NCBI GenBank assembly: GCA_003008705.1
Contig: PDUO01000045.1
Location: forward strand, 110,636-174,635
From: Pezicula radicicola
Taxonomy: Eukaryota; Ascomycota; Leotiomycetes; Helotiales; Dermateaceae
Direction: 5' to 3'
Length of the DNA: 64,000 nucleotides
Shown: positions 45,703 through 57,969 of the stretch, one piece after another
Layout of the letters: each line of letters opens with the position of its first letter
Position numbering within the stretch: the first letter of the stretch is position 1
Translations under genes and position numbers: made by a program
Notes under the pieces: model-generated
Databases searched by the model: none
What the model saw: only the letters and a program-made list of their open reading frames with translations
Told to the model about the DNA's origin: nothing

Positions 45703-46008
45703 CCCATATTACTAGTATTTCAATGCCCATATTATTGGTATTTCAATACCCATATTACTAGTATTTCAATGCCCATATTACTGGTATTTCAATACCCNNN
45801 NNNNNNNNNNNNNNNNNNNNNNNNNNNNNNNNNNNNNNNNNNNNNNNNNNNNNNNNNNNNNNNNNNNNNNNNNNNNNNNNNNNNNNNNNNNNNNNNNNNN
45901 NNNNNNNNNNNNNNNNNCCCATATTACTGGTATTTCAATACCCATATTACTAGTATTTCAATGCCCATATTACTGGTATTTCAATACCCATATTACTAGT
46001 ATTTCAAT
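45703..46008. repeat. 23-bp minisatellite with 46-bp higher-order unit, containing an assembly gap
   Basis: Units of CCCATATTACTAGTATTTCA + ATG alternate with units having TGG for TAG and ATA for ATG, so the true period is 46 bp. Positions 45798-45917 are 120 N's inside the array, and the true copy number is unknown. The last unit ends at about 46008. Confidence 0.9.
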
Positions 46009-46231
46009 TTCAGAGCCTAAGGCAGTATTGCCTCAGGTAAAATCACCTGTATGAAATGGCCTCGACTATTTGTCCTAAATAGGAAAAAAAAAGACTGGCC
46101 AAGATTGGGCCAAGTTTTACGCCAAGAAAGTCCCCCACCCCCCCGGATAACTCTTCTTCTCCGTCGTACCTCCTTCTAAGAAGCATAGTATTTTCGCAAA
46201 AATCAAAAATCAAAAGTTATGAAATAAGATA

Positions 46232-48653
46232 CCTAGTTATCGGGCTCCGGATCCATCCACATTAATTCCGGCACCGAATCCGGGCCATGACCCAATTCCG
46301 CCAAGTACTTTTTCGAATTTTTAGCTGAATCTAGCATGGAGCCTTCCGGGTCTTCTTCCGCGACATATTTGAGGAGTTGAGTACTGAACCATCTCCCAGC
46401 CTGGACGTATTTGACCTCAGTCGACTCTCCATCTACGAGCTGCTTAAACATGTTAGTCATGATTTCGATCGTCTTGATGTTGCAAGACGAGTATAGGGAA
46501 ATTTCGCGGGCTTCTCTCGTGGAGTTAGCTATGACATCGGTGCAGAGATCTACTCTTTTCCAGTTCTACTTTTCAACGTCGAAGTCTGCTACACATCGCT
46601 CAATAACGGAATCGATGTGGCACGGGCTGTCGTAATCAACAATACTGACTTTGATGATCTTCTTGACCCCCTTTGCACGCAAAAAATTGAAGACGGGCTC
46701 CAAGTTAGATATACCTGGACGTCGTGCAATCCTAAGCAATTATCAGCTTTCCGTCAACACCTAGAAACAGGCCCGCAGGGATAATGAACCTGTGAGCTGG
46801 GTGGTTTTGGCCTTGAGCGGTTACTCTGCTAATCTGGTTCCTTGTTCTTGGCTCCATTTCCAGCAATTTAGGAAGGGCGACATAGAGTAAGATGCTTTCG
46901 AACTGTGAGATTGGAGTCCCTCGTAGCCCAGCGAGGTCGAAGTCAAGATGACGCTCTGTTTTGAAGTTGGAGAGAATACTGAAAGGCTTTGGAATACATA
47001 CCATGCCCTGGGTGGTACAAACAATCTCGCAATAAGTCACCGTTTTCTTCAAAATGCCTGATGCAGTAATTTCCCGCTCTTCTGAAACCTTATCGTTGGT
47101 CGCGATGCACAAGTTATCGCGAGGACATCGACCAGCTTCAGCCAAGCATCTCTCAGGGCAGAGATTCTGGTCTGGTATGGAGTTTCCTCGTTGATCTCTG
47201 CATGGTCGTTGATTGGCTGCTTTTGGGACTTTGCCCGATGCCGAAGAAAGTCGCTGCCGCATTCCTTCTTCACAAGGAAATTGAAGGATACGATCTGAAA
47301 ATACTTCTCTCGTGAGTCCTTTGGCGCTTCCTTTGATGTGATCCCCTGCTGGGACTTGTCATCCTTTTGGAAGTCGACGATAAGCTCGAGAAGAAGGTCA
47401 TTAACGTCCATCCGTTTGATTGTATAAATCTGTGGGGCACCATTTAACAGTTCTACCTGTGCGCTGATTACTTCCAGATCTTCTTGTCTAGTTTCGGTTC
47501 CGTTGGTATCGGCAGGTAATCTAATTGTGGTTGCATCTGTGGCTTGATTTCCTATTGTGCTTTGCGATCGACTGGGCTTCTGAGGCGCACTCTCTCTTTG
47601 GTTTCCAATAGCACTAAGGTTAGACTGCAATGTTCGTTTCGCCTCGGGGATGCCGCTCGATCGTCGAGATCCACCAGCTGGCCGCTGTCCGCTCCCATTG
47701 ATATTTTCACTTGCATTTGGTGTCTTTTGAACATCATAGGCTTTCGTAAAGCGAAGTTTCCAAGCTTCGTAGACTTTCACCGCTGTGTAGCCCCGTGATC
47801 CTTCGAACCTGGTGAACAAAACCTTGGTGTCTTCTTTGTTGACTGAGACATCTCCGTTGACTGAGCTGTCTCCGTCGATCGAACTGTCTGTGTCGTCATG
47901 ATTGCCTCTACCCTGTAACTCATCAAGATCGCAAACCTTCTCCAAGAGAATATGAAAAGGAGAGCTCTCCCCCCCCGCTCCCCTCCAGTCGACCGCGTTG
48001 CTATGGATACAAGCCTTAATAATGTCTTCCAAAAGTATTGAGCTCTTGGCGATTGCGAGCTGGACATATCGCTGGCCTCCATGCTGCTGCTCCAAAACAG
48101 AGCGAAGGGATTCCAAGTCGAAGTCCTCTATCGACAAAGCAGCTCGCACAAAAGTGTCATTTCCGCAATTGAGCGCTCGGCCAAAGGGATAGTCTTTATC
48201 CTGTGCGCGGTTTGGAAACAAGATGTACTAAATAAGGAATGATCCGTTTAGCTGGCCCGGATATCTCTGCAACAGCCATCGCAGGAAATATTTGAGGTTC
48301 TTTTCGGACCAGTAATTCTGCCATATCGACTAGTCGCCTTCGTCAGGAGCGGCGCCCTTTGCAAGGATGTGCAGAATGCCTCCAGGCTCATGAACGACGG
48401 CCTTTTTTAACTGACTCTCGAGCCGTTTGTGATGTTTACCGTTTGAATTGGAGATAAAGAGATGGATATTCTCGGATTCAAAGTTACTAAAGTCGGGCTT
48501 TCTTGCGACGATTTCCTCAAGAATCTTTTCCGCCTTGGTCTTTTCCTTTCCCGGCTGCTTTCTAGTTGGTTGGTTCACTAGTGGCCGACTCGGCCCTTTA
48601 CTTGTCTCGTTATTAGATTCTTCAAACTCTTGATATCGGCCATGACCTGCCAT
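46232..48653 (-). pseudogene. S8-associated N-terminal-type protein, copy B
   Basis: Start ATG 48653 (MAGHGRYQEFEESNNETSKG), a basic linker, then EKILEEIVARKPDFSNFESE and GGILHILAKGAAPDEGD with a TAG at 48330. It continues as FGRALNCGNDTFVRAALSIE, DFDLESLRSVLEQQHGGQ, RYVQLAIAKSSILLEDIIKA and SPFHILLEKV (ankyrin-like helices), then a Ser/Gln-rich linker. After frame changes near 47264 and 46733 it has LEPVFNFLRAKGVKKIIKVS, VIERCVADFDVEK, a TAG where Trp is expected, and NWKRVDLCTDVIANSTREAR. It ends at TAG 46232. The VKKIIKV...ADFDVEKWNWK block corresponds to VDKILKV...DEAIEEA of copy A. In the related large fungal proteins (from memory) it leads into a subtilisin domain, which is not found here. 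Confidence 0.5.
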
Positions 48654-49276
48654 TGCGTAGCAGATAAAGTAGTGGTGATTGATGGGATCTGGGCCAAAAG
48701 TTTGGAATCAGCGATCCGACCACCACTCACTGGCTGTTGCATCCATCATGTCTGGCTAGCATCCAGAATAGAACCGTCACTGACTACATCTTTCTCCCCT
48801 CCCCCCCGGGCGTTTTTTATCCTCGAACCCAGTACAACCAGTACAACCAATCTCGAAAGCTTGCTTGCTCGGCGGTGATCACCAAGCATCGGCATCAGCC
48901 GTGCCGTCTCAGACCCGCAAACGGAGTGGCCTCCGCGACGAGTGGGTGTGGCTGGCTTGGTAGCTTGGTCACATCTCCCAACCGCGGGCGTTTCCTCGTC
49001 TCCAATCTCACCAATACATACGAGATGCGTGCGCTACGCGGCTTCAGCAACGTGGACTGTCTCGTATTGTCACGCCATAATTCCATTCTCCAAATCCAAT
49101 GCATTCTGGAAGCTCAGCTCGTCTCGCTTCACTATGCCTCCGCTCTCAGGTTTGAGGGGGCTCAGAGAGGTAGTATGAGTTACGAAATTCGAAATCAACC
49201 TAGCTTCGTTCATTACTGCTTTCTCCATCCACCAAATAATTCTCCAGATACTTACTTCTAATATTCTTTATTCGCC
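48654..49276. other. Divergent intergenic region of module B
   Basis: Probable bidirectional promoter region between the S8-associated gene (-) and the beta-rich gene (+). Open frames here lack support. CCTCCCCCCCGGG-type C-runs are present near 48798. Confidence 0.35.
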
Positions 49277-50111
49277 ATGGAAGGCCCTGAGGAATTCGTC
49301 ATCAATCTCAGCGAAGTCGTGCCTGGTGCTGCTGTTGGTGGTTACAAGAATCGGCAGGATGGGGGCCAGAAGCTTGCTTCCCCAAGTAATCGTCAACCAT
49401 TCCGACACAAAGTTGCAACTCAAAGGAAAGTTGATGAGAGTGGTTTACGGCAAGTTGACAGACGGAGATGCCGCCTCGCTTCTCATCTTCGAGTTCGACC
49501 TAACTACGCCTGGCAACCATCGCTTCAAAAGAGCTACAGTACGAATCTACTTTGAAGACAGCGAGAAAGACTCCCAAAACGATCCACAGGTCCACAGCAT
49601 TTCTCCCCAAGGTATACATCACCTCAACAAGTATACAGACACCAAAGATATTAGCCATGGAGCCGATGCCTCTATCAACGCCAACCCTGTTCCCGCGGTT
49701 GGCTTTAATCTCGGCTACCATTGGAGCATGAGTGGAAAGAAGACCCAGACGAGTTGCGCACTTCTCAATGGGATTACTGATTCTATTGGAACGGACAGGG
49801 AAGAGACAATCGCGATCTGGGCCATGGAAGAGGAAAAGGGAGCGCAACAGGGAATTCCAACGTTTCTGAGGACTATAGTCCTCCTCCGACACGAGGCGGC
49901 CGAAGAACCCAGAAAGTTCAATGCTGATCTTGAGATCGATGCGTTAGAGTCGTCACGGCTGTATAGTAAGACCAGACTTGCCAAAACACTTGAGCCTATG
50001 TGTCTCGACCCTGCCGTCTTTCAGGGTGTTGTGGATGACCCGGCAAGTCTTGACGAAGTGGATTTGAGCAGCGAGTCTGTTATCAGGATTACAAAGGCTC
50101 TTTCAGTTTAG
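49277..50111 (+). pseudogene. Predicted beta-rich protein of the NLR module, copy B
   Basis: ATG 49277 opens MEGPEEFVINLSEVVPGAAV, GGYKNRQDGG. The sensible frame then shifts by one at about 49370. From there the chain is open to TAG 50109: LPQVIVNHSDTKLQLKGKLM, YGKLTDGDAASLLIFEFDL, FKRATVRIYFEDSEKDSQND, PQVHSISPQGIHHLNKYTDT, ADASINANPVPAVGFNLGYH, WSMSGKKTQT, AIWAMEEEKGAQQGIPTFLR and TIVLLRHEAAEEPRKFNADL. Patterned beta-strands, with no named domain recognised. Probably one base away from being functional. It occupies the same place in module B as 29791-30822 in module A and is better preserved. Confidence 0.55.
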
Positions 50112-50685
50112 TCAGAATCTTTCAATGAAAGCTCCAATAAATGCAGCTAGTTCAGGGTCGGGCCGTTCGGCAGCTCTCGTGTCACTGTAGTGTTGCCCTG
50201 TACACCACACCCGCATTGCAGGAGCTGAACATGTGTGGCGTTAGCCTTTGCACCTGCATTGTATGAGCTGAATATCCTGGAGAGGGCCGCTGGGTGGTAT
50301 CCCGGCCGTCAAGAATTTCCAAGAAGCGAAGCTCTTTGCTTTTTTTCTCCCAGGGCAAGGATCCAATGATGGTGACTGGGAATAACTACTGAGACCCATA
50401 GGTCGACGAGCGCATCAGTTTTCCTCGGTGTTCTGCTATTGCTAACAGTAGCTCTAGCAACGACTCAACGAGATTCCAACTCTGTGGTGAGACTTTATGT
50501 CTTGGGAGATACTGTATATCTGTATGGAGACTTAATGTAATGTCCCGTATAGGTTTCAAGTTCGACCAGAGTTGAATGGGATCCATGGATTGATGACACT
50601 ATGACCTCAGACTATCAGTGAGCTTACGCCTAAAATCTCGCCTAGTTGTTTCTATTAACATTTCATTAGCTTTACCTTCGTTCTT
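50112..50685. other. Intergenic before STAND gene 3
   Basis: No supported gene. A minus ORF at 50386-50586 (MDPIQLWSNLKPIRDITLSL..) is protein-like in composition but short and isolated. Confidence 0.3.
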
Positions 50686-53600
50686 GTGACTACTGGCCTC
50701 ACTAAGGGTCTAGTGGTCGGCAACAGTAGTGGCAAGGAAATCCCACAGTTCACTTTACTTCAAGAATGGTTTCCTCAAAGTTATTGCCATACATTCGAGC
50801 CTTGTACGCATCGCGAACAATCATCCACGGAAATTGACATACTCGAACGAGAAGGCACGAGATTGTTGGACATTCTCATCGGTTGCCCGGATTGTATTGA
50901 AGTCCACTCCAGCGGTGAAGGCGCAGATGAGATTGATTCGGTCAAAAGTCGCATTGTCTTTTTCGGCCATGATCTAGGCGGTTCTGTGATCAAGAGAGCC
51001 TTGATACTAGCAACTGAGAGTCCACTATACCGAAGAGACGCGAGCGAATTTTTTTTTGGAGGCCTTCATTGCAAGGACAAAAACGAAGGCTGGGAGCGAT
51101 ATCTCACTAATCTTCTCTCGGTCTCGTAAAAAAAATGTTAATGACGTCTTTGGAGAGCTGCAGAGTTTACCTATGGCATTGAGCATACTTTCAGAGAACT
51201 TCATCAACATCTCTGGATATTATGACATGTTTAATATTTACGAAAAGTCGCGAGACGATCTAGTGGAGTCACAATGGGACATTGACAAGAAACCTTCGCC
51301 CGCAAGTTTCATCTTTCGTCTATGCGGACTAGTACTGACTTGAGAAGCTCATTCCAAAAAAAAAAAGCGGCGACTCAGAAAAAAACCGCTGTTGCAGAAA
51401 ACTTCAAATCAGAACGACCCCACGCAAAGCTTCTTGATTTCGAAAACGGGGATCCGGTTTCTGAATGGATAGATACATAAACGTCTATTGTCTCTCACGA
51501 ATCCAGATTCTCGTAAGTGACTACTTTATTCCGTAGTTTGGGTCCTTACTTACGGGATTACTAGTCTGGAATATATCCATCGACTAGAAGAAAGAATACC
51601 GAAGATCCCGAACTCCATCGACTTGAAACCAGGATATCGAATCGAGGAACAATGGAATGGATTTCCACCCTCGAAAGCTACAAGGTATCTGCTCAGGGCG
51701 TTAGTTTCCTCCACGTTCATGGTCGAATCTAGTGTGGATTCTCGGCAATAAGTCGGAAAATGATATTTACTATCTCAACTTTTCGTTCAATGGCCAGGAT
51801 CCGATGGCATCGTCGGAAGAGAAGATGGTATTATCTCTTGTTCGTCAACTGCTTTCCAAACGCCCACGATTATTCCTACACACGAAGCAGCTATGCATAT
51901 TTATTACACAAAGACAATGTGCCAATGTCGAATGTCTCTAGACACTTTTTGAATCGATGCTATCCCGAATTGGAACGGAGAGGATTTTATTGGTCATTCG
52001 CTCGATTCAAGACTGTAATCCACCATCTGCAGGTGTTTCAATCATGGAGGTGTTTCAATCATGAATAAGCTCGCCTACTTGAAGCGTATTTCGTCACTGG
52101 ATATGAAGGTCGTCACTACCGCCGATGAAGACCTTCAAATCTCAAATTACTCAAAAGAATTCCAAATTTTTACTTTCAGCTCGATGAAGGTGGCCGACGA
52201 TCTAAATATTACTAAGGTCCTCATGGACCTCGTCCAGCGTCGAGTTTTACGATTGCTGAAGACACGCACGGCATGGACAAATTTGGATGAGTTCATCACG
52301 ACCAAATTCTGGAAATTGAGTCCAAATTATCACTGGGCTATGGTGAGAGTTCAAGAGTTGGAAAAACAAGCAACTGCCATTGTTTCAACAAGAGTAGCCT
52401 TATTCCGGGCATTGGACAGCTTCACGTTCACAGATTCAGACTTTGTCTTCTATCTATACAACAACATCCTTGAAGCGGATCGATTATGGTTGAACGAGGT
52501 GATTCGTTGGGTAACCTTTTCGCTGAGACCTCTGACTACGTCCGAACTGGCGGTTGCGGTTGCGTTTGGAGAGCCTAATGGGCTTCATACTGACAACCGA
52601 CGCTTTCAAGACTTCCAGCGCCACATTCCATCAGATCTCATTGGAGACGTAAACTAGATTGCTGGGTACTGGGTCAAGGTTAACGAAGGGAGAGTTGAGG
52701 TTACGAACTTGGATTTGAGGAGAATGGTTGTCAACAAGTATCTTAACACCGGTGCCGACCGACATGCCGACCTCCTTGAAAAATACTTGAGATATCTTTC
52801 TTGGGTTCGGAAGGAGAGCGGGAACAAGGGAATTAAGCTTCATGTTCGCAGAGACCGAGCTTGCCATCTCTTAGACTATACTGCACTATACTGGCCTTTC
52901 CACTTCAATAAAGTGGAGAATAGCGACCCTAGTATCGTTGAGCAAGCTCTAAATTTCCTCAAGGACCCCGGAAGATTGGGCTTCTGGTCGAAAATTATCA
53001 AACACCACCGGCTGATTTTGCATCCAACCGTCTCAAGGCGGCCGCAGCGTTTGGCTTGTTGCCACTGGTTGATGCATTTCTGCAACGACATGTGGAGAAA
53101 ACGGAAAAGAAAGACAAAATTCTCCTTCTGCAACAATCGATAGATCTTATAGTTGAGTAGGGTTATCCGGAGATTGGTCGAAAGCTAGCTCAAGAACTAC
53201 AGTACCTGGGCCAACCACCAGGACTCCACAAAGTCGCAGCCACAGGGAATCAAGAATTACTCCAGGAGTTGCTTAAAAGCGGTTCTTCCCCCGATTCAAT
53301 TAACATACTGGATGAGTTCGGGTACTCGCCTCTTCGATATCTCACGCAATGGGGCAAGGTGGACGCTGTTGATTTCCTGTTGGCTAAGGGAGCCAAGGTG
53401 GATGCCGTCACCAATGACGGTTCAACCGCATTGCAAATCGCTTGTCAGCTTGGATACGTCAAAGTAGCTAGCATACTTCTCAAACATAACGCGGAACCTG
53501 ATCGTCGCACCGCTCATAGCTACAGTGCTTTGCATTTGGCCGCCAGGGGAGGCTTCGAGCCAATTGTTCGGCTACTTCTACCTCGTTGTACCATTGAAGA

Positions 53601-56600
53601 CAGAACTGTTCGAAGCAAAACGCCCCTCCATCTCGCTGCGATGTATAGACACGCTACCGTCTGCGAGTTTCTCATCGGAGAAGGAGCATCACTCGAAGCT
53701 CAAGACGAATTCAAATAGACACCACTCCACTTGGCCGTTCGTGGAGGGTTCTTGGAAATGGTTCGGATACTTCTCCGAACATCTGCGCCTAAAACCATTT
53801 CAGTTTCCGATGCGGGTGACGAGACGCGTTATTCCATCGATGAAACTTATAAAAATGTAGGAACGGGAGCACCTAGCGAGACAATATTACTCTCACCACT
53901 TTAGATCGCAGCTTAGCTCTGCTTTATCGAAATTTTAGAAGTTTTGATCAATAACGGCCCTTCCAATGACGACTGCCATTAAGCCATTAGTCAAGCCTCT
54001 ATAACCGGCCATGGCCCTGATTGAGCATCTTAAGATTCCTAACGGGGCTAACCCGATTGGCAAAGACGGCAACTCAGCTCTTCATCTTGCTGCCATGCAC
54101 GGGCACGCGGGTTTGGTCAAGAAGCTCCTCGCATATGAAACCTTTACTCTCGATTTTTTTTAGATAGCCAAGGACTGACAGCACTACATCTAGCAGCGAA
54201 AAATGGGCACGAACAAATCGTACAGATCCTCCTTGACAACGGCTGCACGGCTAATCTAGGAACCTCCGCTGGAGAGAAGGCTGTTCACTATGCGGCTAGA
54301 TACGGTCATCTGAAAGTGATCAAAGTCCTTCGAGCAAGCCATCGTAATCAAAGCGAAGACATCAGGTTGGAGGAAGACCATGATGGTCGAACGGGTGTCC
54401 AAATTGCTGCCGAATATAGACACACCAAGGTCGTTGAAGAGTTGCTCTCCGACGATACTACGGACGGCAAAGGGGGTTGAAGATCTGGATCTTGCACGGC
54501 GTCTTTGGAAACACGACTTTCCTCTTCATGCACTCATTCGCAATAGAAACGAGACTGTGGCTCAGATTTTGATCAAGAAAGGATACAACGTCAACTGCAA
54601 GGACTCGGATGGAGACACTCCGCTACATATCGGGGTCAAAGAGAATCTGATCGCGACGGTCAAGTTCTTAATTGACTACAATGCGGACCTAACGGCGAAA
54701 AAGGCTCGTGGTGAGACGCCGCTGTCTCTTGCAGTGAACAATCCCTATTCGACAGTGTGGTCCGCTATCTTAGAAGCATCTGCCAATCGATCCATGGAGC
54801 ACATTAACATTCCCGATGAGGTTGGCAATACGCCTTTGTACTTGGCATGCTCCAAACTCAGGGTTGATATTATGAAAATGCTCCTCGAGCAACAGTTCAA
54901 AGCCAAACTGAACATCAATTGCTGGAGGGGTTGGACTGCACTTCACGTGTCCTCAGGTCCTCCCCCTTACATCGCGCAACGCAGAACGATCACCTGGCAT
55001 GCGTCAAAGCACTTATTTACAGAAACGAAATGGCCAATCTCCTCTGCACCTAGCGGTTCTGCACTCCGCCACGGAGATCGTCGAGTACCTGCTACTCGAA
55101 TGCAAAGCCAAGGTTGACCTGAACAGCGAGACTTTCGGAACACCGCTTAACGTGGCATTGGTGCACGAACGATATTCTATTGCAAGGCTTTTGATTCAAT
55201 CGGGGGCTACAATGAAGGACGATCAAACTCGGCTCTTAAGTTGGACGAATCAATCGACATTGAAATTCGCACTCCAACATCAATCTCCCCTAGGTTTTAT
55301 CTTCGATTCAATGCCATTGACTCTCCAGCATGCCATCTCTTCGGGATTTGATCATGTACTGTCACTTTTATCAGGGCCTGAAATCGACGTGAATGAGGTT
55401 TGCGGTACATACGGCACGGCTCTCCAGGCCGCAGTGACGATGGAAGATTTGTTCACACGAAAGGAGAACAAGGCAGAACCTAACATCTTTGGCGGGATGT
55501 ATGGTTCGGCTCTGAACGCGGCCATAGTTCTGGAAAATTTGGATGCGCTCAAACTGCTTCTCAAGAACGGCGCTGATCCTAAGAAAATTCCAGAGGTTTC
55601 TACCAGCGACTCTTCCGACTCTAACTTCGCTGATGTTGGCAGCTACATCGACTATCCTATTCATTTGGTCGTCAAACAGTCTTCGGTTCCGATTGTTGAA
55701 TAGCTCTTGGAAGCTGGTGCGAGTCTGCTTGATCGGGACAAGGCTGAACAGTGCTTTCAAACATCATTTAGTACGGAAGCAAAGCGAAACTCGACTTTAT
55801 ACTCGCGAGAGAAGACTTGAATGTCTCTCATCAGGATAAGTCCAAAAGAACGCCCGTGATGACTACCGTCGTATTAGGAAAAGTCGATGTCTTGAGAAGG
55901 TTGCTCGGAATGAAAGCAGATGCCGACCTTCCAGACTGGGAAGGGAAGACTCCTTTTATCAGAGCGGTCATAGATCACAGGAATAGGGATGAGATGGTAG
56001 ATCTCCTCTTAAAAAGCAGCATCGATCCATCTGCCAAAGACGGTCGGGGATGAGGCGCGTTCTATTGGGCTTGTTTACAGGGAAAGAGAGACCTCCACGC
56101 AATTCGCTTTCCATACCATTTTTTTCATCAACTATCGTCTCCAATGCGGACCGAGCATATCTTTTGGGGCTACTCCTGGGGACAAAACTCGCGAAAGACC
56201 TAACGATCGCAGACGGGAATGGGTTGGACAGTTGAGTACACCGCTCACCGCAACGGGCTTTCACAATTCGCTATGAGCCTAGAACAAATCAAGTCGGTGG
56301 TTAATGAGAATATCGGTCTAGCTCCAACTTCGATACAGAAACCAGATTCTTGGTATAATCAAGACAGAGCTCCTTGTTTAGCAGTGTCCAATGATGGCCT
56401 CACCGTCACAGTACAAAGTGAGTCAAGTTCCGTCAAATCGAACGGGATCACCGAACTCACAACCATTAGGAGGCTTAATTAACCCAGAAAACCAAACTGA
56501 ACCCAGAGCCGTCATCTGGGCTAACCATCCAATGCCTGGGAATGAAGTATATTACTTCGAGGTCAAAGTCACAGCAAAGGCTTACAAGAAGTGGGTGCTT

Positions 56601-56830
56601 ATTATGAACACATTGCAGATGAGATGACTTACTATATCAGGATCATTGGCGTCGGTTTCTGCGAGGAGCAGACTCCTCTTACCAGAATGCTTGGATGGGA
56701 CAAAGGAACATAGGGGGCGCAGCGTTGAGAAACGAGTAACCAATCGTCCTTTTCATCAAGACGTACAGCCGTTCGTTTGAGAGATCCAGGATGTGATGGG
56801 TTCTCCTCCTTTGTTGGCATGTAACATAGT
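50686..56830 (+). pseudogene. STAND gene 3: alpha/beta-hydrolase-like head, decayed NACHT, ankyrin array, SPRY domain
   Basis: The head has RLLDILIGCPDCIEV and RIVFFGHDLGGSVIKRALIL (50945-51010), so the Ser of GHSxGG is Asp. A frameshift lies near 51055-51070. The NTPase region is degenerate: FLHVHGRI, TAG, CGFSAISRKM at 51705-51760 marks a broken P-loop, and RILLVIRSIQDC at about 51985-52020 a broken Walker B. EVIRWVTFSLRPLTTSELAV lies at 52500. Ankyrin repeats run from about 53230 to 56040 (GYSPLRYLTQWGKVDAVDFL, GSTALQIACQLGYVKVASIL, KTPLHLAAMYRHATVCEFLI and others), with stops and frame changes at about 53718, 53905-54170, 54478, 54980, 55700 and 55818. A SPRY-like C-terminus begins at about 56325 (PDSWYNQDRAPCLAVSNDGL). 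It continues as PGNEVYYFEVKV and IIGVGFCEEQTPLTRMLGWD, then KGT, TAG, G where Trp is expected. Confidence 0.75.
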
Positions 56831-56856
56831 GTGTTTCCCGCCAAATACTCCTCCCA

Positions 56857-57965
56857 AATTACGCTGCAGTTTCCTGCGGCATATCCTGGATATACGAAAT
56901 GAGATTCTTGTCCGGCAGAACGGGTGTATCTGCTAGATTTCCATCGTATGCAAGTGCAATATCATCGCGAAGAACCGAGATGGAATAGTTGTCTATGAGT
57001 GTATGGCTAATCTCCATGGAGCACTTTATAACTCCATCATCGTTGTGGCAAATTGTAAGCTTGTGAGGTGGCTGGAGGCTCTGCCAGTCCTGGCGGGCTG
57101 CGGCAAATAAGGTACTAATACTTTGGTTAACATCGCCAATTTCGATATCCATCTGGGCGTCGATGTCTTCGAGAACTGCCTGGCGATACGTAACAGGATT
57201 GTTCTGAGAATCGCATGCTTGCTGACGGTCTGTTGCCATGCGGATCGAAAACGACTAATATCGAGTAACCCGTCCATACATGTTACTCCAACGATAACCC
57301 TAGGGCTGTAGTACTCAAGACTTCGATTTTGTGCCTTCAACCTGGCATTCTGCATCGGAGACGCTGGGTAGATATCCTCGATAACTGGATGCGATAGCCT
57401 ATTGGCATTCGCGACTTTCTGGACAAGATAATGCAGATCCTTATAGCCCATTTTAGCGATAGGGAAATCGCTTAAGATATACTGAAAGCCTGCTTGAAGG
57501 AGGACTTTACTGCAACTTGTGAGCATCTTTTCGTAGAGATTGACCCAATCATGGATCTTCTAAGAATGTTTGATGGCTTTGTTATAAACCAACGTGAATT
57601 CGAGCTTGCCGTCTCTAATAATGATTGATACTTCCAATATAGCTAGCTGATGCATGTTCATGCTACCAGAATCTTGGCCTGAATTTAGCTCTTGTTGAAG
57701 TAGCGAACCTTCCCTGTCTAATTGTTGATATCTACCCATATAGTTGAACAGGGTTTCTATAGGAAAATGGTCCTCGAAAGGTTCAATTCCCTTTGGATTA
57801 AGGAAACGAGATACAAAGTTTAGCTATCTACTTCCTGGAACCTACCGCTTCTTGTCTTTCATAAGGCGAATGGTGTCTAGAAGGTTATCTTCCGGGTATA
57901 CAGGGCCATATAGTTGATAGTACTGCCATACACATTGCTCTTGTCCTTCATGTTCCAGTACCCTA
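56857..57965 (-). pseudogene. NRPS fragment: end of one condensation-type domain and start of the next
   Basis: Minus-strand remnant. The first part (57965-57530) has DNLLDTIRLMKDKKR, IEPFEDHFPIETLFNYMGRY, DGKLEFTLVYNKAIKHS, TAG, KIHDW, as in the C-terminal half of an epimerisation/condensation domain. A linker YILSDFPIAKMGYKDLHYLV follows. A new condensation domain starts at IEDIYPASPMQNARL (57385), continues with SAWQQTVSKHAILRTILL and HKLTICHNDDGVIKCSMEIS, and has its core motif as SHTLIDNYS, where HHxxxDxxS is usual. It ends near AYDGNLADTPVL..KNLISYIQD (56870). A frameshift at about 57200 joins the two frames. It abuts the FAS pseudogene upstream on the same strand. Adenylation and carrier domains are absent. 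Confidence 0.8.
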
Positions 57966-57969
57966 GAAC

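Noticed and set aside
45769..45999. Plus-strand ORF through the N gap
   Set aside because: It exists only because N's contain no stops; the rest is minisatellite.
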